Assembly (NCBI GenBank): GCA_947462335.1
Contig: OX381704.1
Coordinates: 28,791,955 to 28,855,954 of the forward strand
Length of the DNA stretch: 64,000 nt
Direction of reading: 5' to 3'
DNA from: Harmothoe impar
Taxonomy: Eukaryota > Annelida > Polychaeta > Phyllodocida > Polynoidae
Of this stretch, positions 1-12,800 are shown piece by piece (position 1 is the stretch's first letter; each line of letters begins with the position of its first letter). Below the pieces are notes generated by a model, which worked only from the letters and a program-made list of their open reading frames with translations, ran no database searches and had not been told where the DNA came from. The translations under genes were made by a program, and so were the position numbers.

Positions 1-69
1 AGGGCCAAAATTCTCCCCTTTTGAGGTGTATCTTTTCCCCCAAAAAGGCTCTGAAAATTTTGTTCCCAG

Positions 70-813
70 CTACTCGATAGAGTCCTCCAGGAGGATCCTG
101 GCTAGCGTCTTGGGAGGCTTGGGGTTCTCGATAGGCTTGTTGTAGTGCTTAGCCATGGTCTTGGCACCTTTCCAAGACCCATGTCTAAGCAAAACAGCAG
201 TCGATACACCGAGTCTCCCTCCCGCAGAGGTGCTGGCACCCCTGGTGGAGTTAGCTCGGTATACCCTGGTGTCCACCCCAGCTGCGGAAAGCACCGCAAG
301 GACCCATCTCTTTGATGAGTCCTGCCCAATCTCGCCAAATGGCTTGCAGAAGGACAAGAAGAGCGAGTGTTTCCTTCGCCCTTCCTTGTCCAACCTGACT
401 GGCTCCGTGACCCGCACGTAACTTTTCAGGGCACAGACGACGCACAGAGTCTCCTCCTCGTGGAACGGTTCCAGGACCAGTTCTTTGAGGGGTTCCCTCG
501 TACGCGCTGTTTTCATCAGACCCTTCAGAACGAAACGCGCAGACCCCGAATCCAGCCAAGTCAGATTGCGGAGATCAAGCGCTGGGATGACCTGGCCTCT
601 TTGGCCCGACACCAGCAGAATCAGCATCGTTAGCTTGAACCCCAAGAACTGGGTGGACAAGCCTTCATTGGCACCCCAACGCTGGAACATGCTGAACACC
701 AGCCTAATATCCCAGAACTTGTTATATCTGGGAGAAGGAGGATTCCTTCTATAGGCGGTGCGGACGGCCCTGCACACCCAATAATGGGTGCCCATGGTCT
801 TCCCCGTTGTCAA
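70..813 (-). CDS. Truncated tyrosine recombinase of a DIRS-type element
   Basis: The 247-residue frame matches the catalytic half of tyrosine recombinases carried by DIRS-order retrotransposons, which join circular element DNA to the chromosome. Visible landmarks are a first arginine box (SGQRGQ, R72), an H-x-x-R-type box that reads NSTR (R191, with N188 where His is usual), an H/W box (RHGSW, residues 210-214) and a presumed nucleophile Tyr224 in KHYNKPI. No reverse transcriptase follows upstream. The frame is closed by a TGA just above 813, and the minisatellite begins within about 100 bp, so this is a 5'-truncated remnant. The frame starts at TTG, with the first ATG near 795. It is a different lineage from the recombinase at 29693-30754. 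The family is fairly sure; activity is unlikely. Confidence 0.72.
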   Translation of the reverse strand: MTTGKTMGTHYWVCRAVRTAYRRNPPSPRYNKFWDIRLVFSMFQRWGANEGLSTQFLGFKLTMLILLVSGQRGQVIPALDLRNLTWLDSGSARFVLKGLMKTARTREPLKELVLEPFHEEETLCVVCALKSYVRVTEPVRLDKEGRRKHSLFLSFCKPFGEIGQDSSKRWVLAVLSAAGVDTRVYRANSTRGASTSAGGRLGVSTAVLLRHGSWKGAKTMAKHYNKPIENPKPPKTLARILLEDSIE

Positions 814-904
814 GGTTTTTCACTAAAACCGACAACGCACATCTGGCAGCGTTAACAGTGCCAAAAGCCCTGCCCTTTTCCGAAAGCAAGCGGTGGAAAC
901 GACA

Positions 905-3900
905 AACCTCCAAAGTCGTGGTTGACAGCTGCAACATGTATGTCATGATTGACAGCTGCAACGTGTACAACGTGGTTGACAGCTGCAACGTGTCGGCATG
1001 TTTGCCAGCTGCAAGGTCTATGACGTGTTTAACAGCTGCAACATCTACATCGTTATAGACAGATGCAACATCCTGGTTGACGGCTGCAACTTCTATGACG
1101 TGATTGACAGCTGCAACGTCTAAGACGTGATTGACAGCTGCAACGTGTACGACGTGATTGACAGCTGACGTGTTTACAATATAAATGTCATCTGCAACGT
1201 CTACTACTTGATTGACATCACATGTTTGCCGGCGGATTGACAGCTGCAACGTCTAGGACATGGTTGACATCTGCAACGTCTATGACATGGTTGACATCTG
1301 CAACATCTTCTACGTGATTGACAGCTGCAACGTGTACAACATGATTGGCAGCTGCAACGTGTACGATGTGATTGACACCTGCAACATGTATGACGTGATT
1401 GACCGCTGCAACGTGTACGACATGTTTGACAGCTGCAAGGTCTACGTGTTTGACAGCTGCAACGTCTACGACGTGATTGACAGCTGTAATATCTACGCCA
1501 TAGAATGTCGTCTGCAATATCTACAACATGATTGACAGCTTCAATGTCTGCCACGTAATTTACAGCTGTAGCGTTTACAACATGAGAGAGAGCTGCATCA
1601 TCAACAAATGTGATTCACAGCTGCTACATTTACCACGTGATTGACATCTGCAACATGTGCGACTTACAGCTGCAACGTCTACAACATGATTGGCAGTTGC
1701 AATAGCTACTACCTGAGTGACACCTATATCATCTACAACATAATTGACAGCTGCAACTTGCTTGACAGCTGCAAATGTCTTTATCGTGAGTGATAGCGGT
1801 AAAGTCTACAACATGATTGGCAGCTGCAACGTCTATGACGTGATTGACAGCTGCAATGTCTACAATGTAATTGACACCTGCAACATCTGCGACTTGCTTG
1901 ACAGGTGCAAACGTCTACTTCATGAATGACAGCGGCAACGTCTACAACATGATTGACAGCTGCACCTGAATGATACCCCAAAACAAAGAGGTACAAAACC
2001 CTAACCAGGTAAAGTGCACTCAAGTATCCACAACTCTTAAGTGATCCAAAATTGTGGGTCTTTTCGGAAACTAGTCCAAACCAAATACAAAAGCGGACAG
2101 CGGCTGCGTCTGTGACGTGGATGAGGGCTTAGACAATTGGATACTTAAGAGTATATTGTCAACTGTAACATCTACGACGTGATGGGCAGCTGCAACGTCT
2201 ACGACCTGATTGCCAGCTGCAACGTCTACGACCTGATTGTCAGCTGCAACGTCTACAACCTGATGGCCAGCTGCAACGTCTACGGCCTGATTGTCAGCTG
2301 CAACGTCTAAGACGTGATTGACAGCTGCACCTTCTACGACGTGATTGTCAGCGGCAACATCTACGACGTGATTGACAGCTGCAACGTCTACGACGATTTG
2401 ACATGCAATCGTCTATGACGTGATTGACAGCTGCTATGTCTACGACATGATTGACAGCTGTAACGTCTACGACGTGATTGACAGCTGCAAATTCTACAAC
2501 ATAATTTACAGCTGCAACGTCTACGACGTGATTGACAGCTGCAAAGTCTACAACGTGAATGACAGCTGCAACGTCTACGACGTGATTGACAGCTGCAACG
2601 TCTATGACTTGAGAGACAGCTGCAACGTCTACGACGTGATTGACAGCTGCAACGTCTACGACTTGAAAGACAGCTGCAACGTCTACGACGTGATTGACAG
2701 CTGCAACGTCTACGCCTTGAAAGACAGCTGCAACGTCTATGACCTTATTGACAGCTGCAACGTCTACAGCGTGATTGGCAGCTGCAACGTCTACAACGTG
2801 ATTGACAGCTGCAACGTCTACAACGTGATTGACAGCTGCAACGTCTACAACGTGATTGACAGCTGCAACGTCTACAACGTGCGCACCAGCGGCTACAACT
2901 CTCTTGAGCGCCAGCGGCTATGTATTTTATGTGAGCTCCAGCGGCTACGCCTCAGACGTGAGCGCCAGCAGCTACATCTGCGAAGTCCTAGAAGAACATA
3001 GTCTTAATGTGCGCCAGCTGATATCGAGGCCAGCATCTATGCCTCCAACATGAGCGCCAGCAGCTATGTCTGCGACATCCCTAACATATACTGGATGTGC
3101 GCCAGCTAGTATCAAGCGTCAGTGGCTAGATCTAGGGCATGATTGGCATCAACAATAACGCCATCAATGTGAGCATCATTAACGTGAGACCATTAATGTG
3201 AGCAACAGCTGCCACATCTGGTATGCGAGCAACATCGCCTGCTTCTGGGACGCGAGCGCCAGCGGCCACGTCTGGAACGAGAGCGCCAGCGGCCACGTCT
3301 GGGATGCGAGCTGCTATGTCTACTACATGATTGACAGCTGCAACGTCTACGACGTGATTGACAGCTGCAAAGTCTACAACTTGATTGACAGCTGCAACGC
3401 CTACAACGTGATTGACTGCTGCAAAGCCTACAATGTGATTGACAGCTGCAACGTCTACAACGTGAGTGACAGCTTCAACGTCTACGACGTGTTGGACAGC
3501 TGCAGCATCTAAGACGTGATTGACAGCTGCAACGTGTACGACGTGATTGACAGCTGACGTGTTTACAATATAAATGTCATCTGCAACGTCTACTACTTGA
3601 TTGACATCACATGTTTGCCGGCGGATTGACAGCTGCAACGTCTAGGACATGGTTGACATCTGCAACGTCTATGACATGGTTGACATCTGCAACATCTTCT
3701 ACGTGATTGACAGCTGCAACGTGTACAACATGATTGGCAGCTGCAACGTGTACGATGTGATTGACACCTGCAACATGTATGACGTGATTGACCGCTGCAA
3801 CGTGTACGACATGTTTGACAGCTGCAAGGTCTACGTGTTTGACAGCTGCAACGTCTACGACGTGATTGACAGCTGTAATATCTACGCCATAGAATGTCGT

Positions 3901-6775
3901 CTGCAATATCTACAACATGATTGACAGCTTCAATGTGTGCCACGTAATTTACAGCTGTAGCGTTTACAACATGAGAGAGAGCTGCATCATCAACAAATGT
4001 GATTCACAGCTGCTACATTTACCACGTGATTGACATCTGCAACATGTGCGACTTACAGCTGCAACGTCTACAACATGATTGGCAGTTGCAATAGCTACTA
4101 CCTGAGTGACACCTATATCATCTACAACATAATTGACAGCTGCAACTTGCTTGACAGCTGCAAATGTCTTTATCGTGAGTGATAGCGGTAAAGTCTACAA
4201 CATGATTGGCAGCTGCAACGTCTATGACGTGATTGACAGCTGCAATGTCTACAATGTAATTGACACCTGCAACATCTGCGACTTGCTTGACAGGTGCAAA
4301 CGTCTACTTCATGAATGACAGCGGCAACGTCTACAACATGATTGACAGCTGCACCTGAATGATACCCCAAAACAAAGAGGTACAAAACCCTAACCAGGTA
4401 AAGTGCACTCAAGTATCCACAACTCTTAAGTGATCCAAAATTGTGGGTCTTTTCGGAAACTAGTCCAAACCAAATACAAAAGCGGACAGCGGCTGCGTCT
4501 GTGACGTGGATGAGGGCTTAGACAATTGGATACTTAAGAGTATATTGTCAACTGTAACATCTACGACGTGATGGGCAGCTGCAACGTCTACGACCTGATT
4601 GCCAGCTGCAACGTCTACGACCTGATTGTCAGCTGCAACGTCTACAACCTGATGGCCAGCTGCAACGTCTACGGCCTGATTGTCAGCTGCAACGTCTAAG
4701 ACGTGATTGACAGCTGCACCTTCTACGACGTGATTGTCAGCGGCAACATCTACGACGTGATTGACAGCTGCAACGTCTACGACGATTTGACATGCAATCG
4801 TCTATGACGTGATTGACAGCTGCTATGTCTACGACATGATTGACAGCTGTAACGTCTACGACGTGATTGACAGCTGCAAATTCTACAACATAATTTACAG
4901 CTGCAACGTCTACGACGTGATTGACAGCTGCAAAGTCTACAACGTGAATGACAGCTGCAACGTCTACGACGTGATTGACAGCTGCAACGTCTATGACTTG
5001 AGAGACAGCTGCAACGTCTACGACGTGATTGACAGCTGCAACGTCTACGACTTGAAAGACAGCTGCAACGTCTACGACGTGATTGACAGCTGCAACGTCT
5101 ACGCCTTGAAAGACAGCTGCAACGTCTATGACCTTATTGACAGCTGCAACGTCTACAGCGTGATTGGCAGCTGCAACGTCTACAACGTGATTGACAGCTG
5201 CAACGTCTACAACGTGATTGACAGCTGCAACGTCTACAACGTGATTGACAGCTGCAACGTCTACAACGTGCGCACCAGCGGCTACAACTCTCTTGAGCGC
5301 CAGCGGCTATGTATTTTATGTGAGCTCCAGCGGCTACGCCTCAGACGTGAGCGCCAGCAGCTACATCTGCGAAGTCCTAGAAGAACATAGTCTTAATGTG
5401 CGCCAGCTGATATCGAGGCCAGCATCTATGCCTCCAACATGAGCGCCAGCAGCTATGTCTGCGACATCCCTAACATATACTGGATGTGCGCCAGCTAGTA
5501 TCAAGCGTCAGTGGCTAGATCTAGGGCATGATTGGCATCAACAATAACGCCATCAATGTGAGCATCATTAACGTGAGACCATTAATGTGAGCAACAGCTG
5601 CCACATCTGGTATGCGAGCAACATCGCCTGCTTCTGGGACGCGAGCGCCAGCGGCCACGTCTGGAACGAGAGCGCCAGCGGCCACGTCTGGGATGCGAGC
5701 TGCTATGTCTACTACATGATTGACAGCTGCAACGTCTACGACGTGATTGACAGCTGCAAAGTCTACAACTTGATTGACAGCTGCAACGCCTACAACGTGA
5801 TTGACTGCTGCAAAGCCTACAATGTGATTGACAGCTGCAACGTCTACAACGTGAGTGACAGCTTCAACGTCTACGACGTGTTGGACAGCTGCAGCATCTA
5901 CGACGTGATTAACCGCTGCAACGTCTACGATGTGAGAGCCAGCTGCAACATCTACAACGTGATTGACAGCTGCAACATCTACAACGTGATTGACAGCTGC
6001 AACGTTTACAACGTGATTGACATCTGCAACGTCTACGACGTGATTGACAGCTGCAACGTCTACAACGTGAAAGACAGCTGCAACGTCTATGACCTTATTG
6101 ACAGCTGCAACGTCTTCAACGTGATTGGCAGCTGCAAGTTCTACAACGTGATTGACAACTGCAACGTCTACAACGTGATTGACAGCTGCAACGTCTACAA
6201 CGTGCGCACCAGCGGCTACAACTCTCTTGAGCGACAGCGGCTATGTCTGCGACATCCCTTATATAGACTGAATGTGCGCCAGTTAGTATCAAGCGTCAGC
6301 GGCTAGGTCTAGGGCATGATTGGCATCAACAAGACCGCCATCAATGTGATCATCATTAACGTGAGACCATTAATGTGATCAACATCGCCTACGTCTGGGA
6401 TGCGAGCAACATCGCCTACGTCAGGGATGCGAGCGCCAGCGGCCACGTCTGGGACGCGAGCGCCAGCGGCCACATCTGGAACGAGAGCGCCAGCGGCCAC
6501 GTCTGGGACGCGAGCGCCAGTGGCCACGTCTGGGACGCTAGCGCCAGCGGCCACGTCTGCGACGCCAGCGTCTCCTACATGAGGATCAGCTGCAACGTCT
6601 ACGCCGTGATTGATAGCAGCAACGTCTACGCCGTGATTGACAGCAGCAACGTTTATGCCGTGATTGACAGCTACAACATCTATGACGTGATTGACAGCAG
6701 CAACGTCTATGACGTGATTGACAGCGACAACATCTATGACGTGATTGACAGCCGCAACGTCCCTGACGTGAAACC
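905..6775. repeat. 27-bp-period minisatellite (about 200 units)
   Basis: Diverged tandem units, typically GTGATTGACAGCTGCAACGT followed by CTACGAC, recur with a 27-bp period. A GC-rich variant of the same period (GCCAGCGGCCACGTCTGGGA core) lies at about 3245-3310, 5640-5700 and 6420-6570. Because 27 is divisible by 3, long frames appear on both strands: a VIDSCNVYD-like 9-mer on plus and VAAVNHVVD-like 9-mers on minus. The frames are broken repeatedly by indels and stops, and no splice or promoter context was seen, so I read it as non-coding. Most units contain an E-box, CAGCTG. A non-repetitive island interrupts it at about 1975-2160, and again in the duplicated copy at 4365-4550. Confidence 0.9.
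1119..5897. repeat. Tandem segmental duplication, 2 x 2,389 bp
   Basis: Bases 1119-3507 are repeated at 3508-5896 at a fixed offset of 2,389 bp, including the non-repetitive island. In the stretches compared only one base difference was found (C near 1547 versus G near 3936). Similarity stops where 3511 onward reads AAGACG and 5900 onward reads ACGACG. The near-identity implies a very recent duplication, or an assembly artefact. Confidence 0.88.
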
Positions 6776-7200
6776 CAAGGAATTTTTGGGCATAAGGTGT
6801 GGGTCTTTTTGGAAACTAGTCCAAGCCCAAGGTACCTCCACATGAGTTAAGTCATCTTGATGTTCAAATCAAAGAGACATGTGTGCTAATAGTGTTTTAA
6901 GGTGGGGATTAAAACACAAGGCCAAAGAAATTTTCGGCATAAGGTAAAGGTATTTTGTGTTACCAGTCACAAACCCTAAGCACATAAATGAGACCCTATA
7001 AAAGGTGGACCAGTTAAGTCTCTTTGTGTTTTCATTTCACAACAACACAAACTTCTTAAATGCCTAACTCAAGGAATTTTTCGGCATAAGGTATGGGTAA
7101 ACTTGTGTATTCAACACAAGCACTCAGTGTGGATCTGTATCAACACAACTGAGTTATTTAATGCCTCAAAGAAATTTTGGGCATAAGGTATATGTCTTGG
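6776..7200. repeat. Four spaced copies of an AATTTTYGGCATAAGG motif
   Basis: Near-identical blocks of the form AAGGAATTTTTCGGCATAAGG occur at about 6778, 6923, 7071 and 7170, separated by unique-looking sequence of 100-150 bp. A related phrase (TGTGGGTCTTTTCGGAAACTAGTCCAA) is in the satellite islands at about 2052 and 4441 and again near 6799. This suggests the satellite islands derive from the same dispersed element. Confidence 0.6.
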
Positions 7201-8229
7201 TAAGGACTGGTCCAAACATGTACAAAGTACAACAAGACACACCTGACACTGACTTGACAGTTCACCTCACTCAAGTCTGTATGAGTGGAGAACAACCTCA
7301 AATGTCATTCTTCTATAACTGAGTTATAAGAGAATAACTGAGGTGTCAACTACAAAGTAGCAAGCAAAGCTTTAAGTGTCTTGACTTCAACCAATATCTA
7401 GAGTCTGCCAAGCTGTTATGACAGGTAGTAGTTGATATTATTCTGTCTTTGACCATGCATAAGACAGTGGTAAGTCCTTCCTGGTTCTTTATTTTAAAAG
7501 TGTATTCACTAATAAAACAGAGATCTACAGTGTATAACAGGATAAATTTCTATCTCTGCAGATATGAGTTTATCCCATCACAATTTTATTCCTTATGAAA
7601 GCTCGTCTCGCTATTGAAACATTCCTCAACAAATGAGGCAGCAGTACTGCACTATGAGCCAACATAACAAATAAAAAGCCAACATAAATCAGTGACTCAG
7701 TCTGAAATCCAAGATGGATGACTGGTCTTGCTGAATCATGCCAGCCCCTAGCAGCAACTAAGCTCTACACAATCTAAACTCCAATTTTTCACTATAACTG
7801 GATGACAAAATCCATATTATTTTGAAAACTGAACTATAATTGCACATTTGAGAAATTGCACATTATCTGGATGACCATTCATCCCAATTTCCGAAAATCC
7901 TCAATTTTCGCCCACCGGCGGATTTTCGGTCACATTTTCGGTCACATTTTCGGTCACATTTTCGGCAATCTGAAGGAAAATTTTCAATATCAAAGGTTAG
8001 ATATTTCTCAACTGTGCAAATATGTGTAAAATAAATCATATATAAAGTATCTTACCTGTTAGATTCCTCCAAATATGTGTGAGAGTTGCTGCTATGGGCG
8101 CTGACGATCTTTCCTTCCCGAATTCGCGCCAATATCTGGCCGGAACCGGAAGTGCTACCTCTCCTGTGTCAGCAGAATGTTTTCTGTCGCGAAGAAGAAT
8201 ACAGAGCTTTATTTGTGCTGTAGACTTAC
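7201..8229. other. No gene seen
   Basis: AT-rich sequence without a convincing frame. The only structure seen is a short tandem repeat of ATTTTCGGTCAC (three units and a partial) at about 7920-7965. Confidence 0.6.
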
Positions 8230-8362
8230 TCTGTTTGTCTATTGGTGGACTGTGTGTATATTTGGTGTACAGGGGACGGTCTGTGGATGCCTCCTCATCT
8301 ACAAGTACATGTGAGTCACGGGTTGGCAGTCCCCCGGCAGGACCCGCCCAACTAGAAGACAC
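8230..8362 (-). CDS. Possible single exon, unknown
   Basis: On the minus strand a polypyrimidine tract and CAG (8365-8363) precede an open frame encoding roughly VSSSWAGPAGGLPTRD and onward, ending at a consensus donor AGA|GTAAGT at 8229. The product is not recognised. It lies about 930 bp beyond the MDM1 stop codon on the same strand, so it could be an exon of another gene, an alternative MDM1 3' exon, or chance. Confidence is low. Confidence 0.22.
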
Positions 8363-8399
8363 CTGAAATGGTTGAATAATTGAAAACATTTTAGTTATC

Positions 8400-9291
8400 A
8401 ATAAACATGGTTACTGCAAGTGAACTTAGTGTCATAACACATTGTGGTACAATAGACTAAATGGCAATTACAATGTACTTCCATGTCTTGATGATTTTCC
8501 CCCAATAGCATTTAGGTTCTACGAAATACAATATGATCATTACTTGGTGAGTTCATATCATTTACTCAATGCTTATGTGAGTGTAAGGTATTAGGGATGG
8601 TTGCAAATTCCTTTGAATAACTATTAACTTTATTTCCCAAATAAAAGGTACCGGTATTAACAAGCACATTATGCGAAATAAATATAATGCAAGATTAAGT
8701 GGCTAAGCCCAACCAACTACATTTATGTGTATACTATACCCATTAAGTTATCAAAGCCATGCATGCAAGTGAATGAGCTAAAATGAAAATAAATGGCTAA
8801 TACCAACAACCGATTTTACTAAAATGGATACTTCATAGATTACATAGCCACAACGTACATAGATTAATGTGTCTGGAAGCCTGATATACATCTAAATTGT
8901 GTGCAATATTGAATGATAATCCATTTGAAATGGGTAAAATACGGTTGTTTCTCCCTGTCTACTATGGGACTCTATACCAGCTAAACAACATCAAACTTAC
9001 CTCTCCTAGAAAAGGTAAAATATTCAAATGAAAATAACTACACGAGGACACCATGTTCACCACCAAAGCAGATAGTAGTGTGTAGAGAGAGGAGGGAGGG
9101 AGACAAGTCTAGCAGGGAAGCTCTTGGATTATCCGTGCACATATACCATCAGCGTTAATGCACATAACCTCCAGCAGCTTGTGAGTCAGAGGGCTTCCCT
9201 ACAGGGAGCTACAACATAAGGCGTGCAGAGATGGGTGTGGGTATAGCGTGTCTGTTCCCACACATGCATGCCGCATGCAGAGTAACATCTG
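8400..9291. other. Region downstream of MDM1, no gene seen
   Basis: AT-rich sequence that would contain the 3' UTR of the minus-strand MDM1 gene. I could not pick a decisive polyadenylation signal. No other frame looks coding. Confidence 0.5.
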
Positions 9292-9881
9292 TTATATCAC
9301 CTTTCGAGCCTTCCCAGTGGCTGGTTTAGGTTTGGGCGTCGATGGACGTTCACCTGTGCCGGGATGGCCGTCTAACTGGCCTGGTCCGGGAAGGGCCCGC
9401 GGCACGTAGCGCGGCACCAGGGCATAGCGCGCATCGTCAGGTGAGATGAAGGCTATAGCCGATGGCTGCATGATCTCACCCTCACCTAGATACACTGAGT
9501 TGACATATCCGTCGGCGTGTGGTTCTTCCACCACCACCTCCTCCACACCATGCTGGTGGTAGGGGTCGACAAGACGCGCCGCCACCTGAGGTACCATGAT
9601 GGCACGCCGCGTAGACCCAAACATGGGCATGGAAGACTTCTTGATGTGTGCCATTTTCCGTTCGGGGAGGAAGTGGAAGACCGGTGTGTTGGTGTGAGTC
9701 TTCACTGTCTGGATATGCTCTGACCAGTCGGGTGGATAATAGACATAGGGTGGGTCTGGGTAGTTAACCCGGTAGGTCGGGGACTCAGAATCAGATTGGT
9801 CTGAGTCATCACTCTTACATGTACAACGTACCTTAGCGCCTGAAGTGGCCATATTCAATGCTGGCTCCGACTTTGTCCTGC
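9292..9881 (-). CDS. MDM1: MDM1 exon 15, C-terminus and stop
   Basis: Acceptor TTTACAG gives R-T-K-S-E-P, then an acidic Ser/Asp tract, then YPDPPYVYYPPDW. This resembles the Pro/Tyr/Trp-containing C-terminal segment of vertebrate MDM1. The stop codon is at 9294-9292. The last about 120 residues (MFGSTRRAIMVPQVAARLVD onward) are not clearly conserved by eye. Confidence 0.85.
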
Positions 9882-12800
9882 CTGTAAAGAAGATCCATTA
9901 TAGTATGTCATAAAACGGTTGAAGCACATCGAGACGTGTCAAGGTGAAAGAAGGAATACCATTTTAACGAAATTTTGCGATCAGCCCAAAGTCAGGGTGC
10001 GGCTTATACACAAACTTACAGTACTTGCGGTTTGAATACTCATAGAAATTCTGTAGAAAATATTGAGAATACTTCCGTCACTTACGCTTATCTTTTTTTT
10101 TGTCCTCCACAGATTATATACGGAAACATTACTATATAGGCCATGCCCCTTATTTCAAAAGGTTTATTAAAATTATTAGCCAAACTCACTCTTGATCTTC
10201 TTGCGCTGTGGTGGTGAGGTGAGTAAGGCCCCTCCTACAGCCGGTGTGGTCCTGTCCAGATGGTGGCGCCACTTGTATCCCGCCTGGTCGTGCTCCTTGC
10301 GGAACTTGGGGGTGGGCACGCGGCCCTGTTCACTCTCCGCGACCAGCGTGCTGCCCGACCCACCCGCCGACCCTGGAGGAGACCCCTGCAGGCTCACAAC
10401 ACTGAAACAAAGTCAAGACAATAATGTTAAGTTTCATTTTTTTTTTTTTCCTATTAAGAGCGACACAACTGATTTTCAAGGAATGGTAACACTATCTTGT
10501 ATGAATTTTAAAGTATGTGGTGACATTTGTTTTACTGTGGCGTATTGTACTTTTTGGCCAGCTACGTGCAGGTGTCTCTTCATATACATATTCAAATTCC
10601 TGGGAATTCAATTTTTGTGAAGGAACATTTCACTTAAGACTGCAGTGTTTAAAGGTATCAAATTACCGGTTATACCATGCAGGGATCTGTGGAATAGCAA
10701 TAGGTCTTGTGCACACTTGAAGAAATTTCAGCAAATGGTACAAACCGTGAATTACACTAAGAGAACGTTTACAAATGACGTGACCTGCTAAGGGGAGTGT
10801 GGGTCTTACGGTTTAGTGACAAATAGTGACTGAAAAAGGTCCCAAAATATGTGACATCATTTGTAAATGTTTCCTAAACAATGTTACATTTGGATTCTAA
10901 TACAAGTATATGTTTAAGGAAACGTGCATGACAAAATGCAAGCAGGCATTACTTGAAATGATCCGTGTATTACTTACTGTTTAGATTTCCCTCTGTCGAT
11001 TTAAGTAATCAGAAATATACATGTAGATTGTGGTTTGTAGGAATGCACACATGATATGACATTTTATTCGGTTACAAATTCGCTTGTGAATTCTTACTCA
11101 CTTAGAATTTTGAAAAAAAAGAAGAGATAGCAATTCATCATTTTAGTAGTGAAACATACTTGTTAAGTACTAATATGCGGGACGAAGATGTTAATGCCTC
11201 GCACTCATCCCCGATTACCCCATACATACGTGTTCCCGCAATCACACTCTTTACACTGACGCCAGCAATCTCGCGAGACCTTGGTTCTACCCTTGCAATG
11301 TAGCCTGTTCCTGGTATGCAATAGCATGTGTGAGTTTGGTCACTGCCTAAATCTCACGAGAGGTTCTGAGCTCAGAACTAACATGTCCTTTTATTTTGCC
11401 TTGACCTACTTGACGACATGGTTTTCAATATGGCCCCCCATAAAAATAGTTATTCTTAGACATCTTTTGTGGGGCAAATTCCTGATAGCTCCTTTACACA
11501 TCACAATTACACCATGGTCACATCAAATCAAGACTTACCTGGTGCTCTTTGACTTAGCGGAGGATGGCTCGCTAGCACCCCATGCTTCTTTGGCAGCTGC
11601 TCTGGGTCGAGGACGCTCCTTTTGAGACACTGTCGAGGCAGTTGATGCTGCATCAGATGCTGCTGGCCTTGAGACAATAAATGTGCAAACTCATTGTTAA
11701 TATATGCACAAAAATGATTAGTGTAGTGAGATTTCACTGTGTGGGTTGATAATGAAGTGGATCAAATTTTGATCGAAAAAAACCCAGCCCATACCGGTAA
11801 TATTAATTCCATGCCCATACCAGGCCACTAGCACAGTGCATTTCCTATCTGATTAAATTCTTAAAATACATTTATATGTACATAAATATTCCCATGTGCT
11901 CACATGTGCTGGCACTGGCTGATGGGAGTGATAGCTAAATGTCAACACTCACCTGCTTGCAGCGGCCATTGCTCCAGCGGACTCTAGAGAGAGCGCTGAC
12001 AGAGTGGAGCTGTTGCTGACCGTGTCCCACAGATCGGCCTGCTGCGCGTAGAGCTGCGCTAGATGTGACCGTGAGAAGTGAGTGCCGCGGGCACGCTGCT
12101 TGTACTCCTGTGCCTTGTTACGCAGCTCGATCACCTCCCGGTACCAGTTGGTGTCCCGGACGGGCTCCTGCGGGGCGGCCATCTTCACTGGTTTCTTGAT
12201 GTTAACTGGCGCTGGAGTCTGAAATGGTAAAATGTACTTCACGTGAATTTGATTTTTTTTTAGAAAATCACCCCATTAGATGATTACCAAAAATATATAG
12301 CACGTGGCATGATTTAATATAAAATGAATCGAGTACTTACCATGAAATATAACTTATAAGTGTGAAGATTAACTATTGTTCTTGAAGAAACAGATAAACA
12401 TACTAGCCACAAAACTTATCAAACAAATTTAGAACAGCTAATAGAAACGATCAAAAACACAGTCTAGTGACTCTGCTCCTGATGACTGTCCGACCCCTCC
12501 CCATTTCTGTACACTTTTACCCGAGCATATTCACTATCCCCTCTCAGGATGGGAGTCGCTATACTGAACAAGCAATCACTGTCAACGTGGTGAACACTGT
12601 CAGCATCGTTTTGTTTATATTATACATACTACCGGTATTCTTGAAGATCCACCACTAAAGTATTCAATCTGAAAGATCACAAATGTGTACTACTGGTATA
12701 TGCCAGGTATGGGATCGGGTTTTGATGAAAGCGAAATAAAACAAGGTTGATTGATCCGGTAATAAAATACACTATTAAACCATATGTGTATAGAATCTAT

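Noticed and set aside
2420..3001. 193-residue Cys-rich repeat protein (and its copy at 4809-5390)
   Set aside because: The frame arises from a 27-bp repeat and is flanked by units in other frames with stops. No splice or start context was seen.
905..6775. CRISPR-like array, because 27-bp units recur regularly
   Set aside because: There are no unique spacers between conserved repeats and no cas genes. The units are contiguous and diverged, as in a eukaryotic minisatellite.
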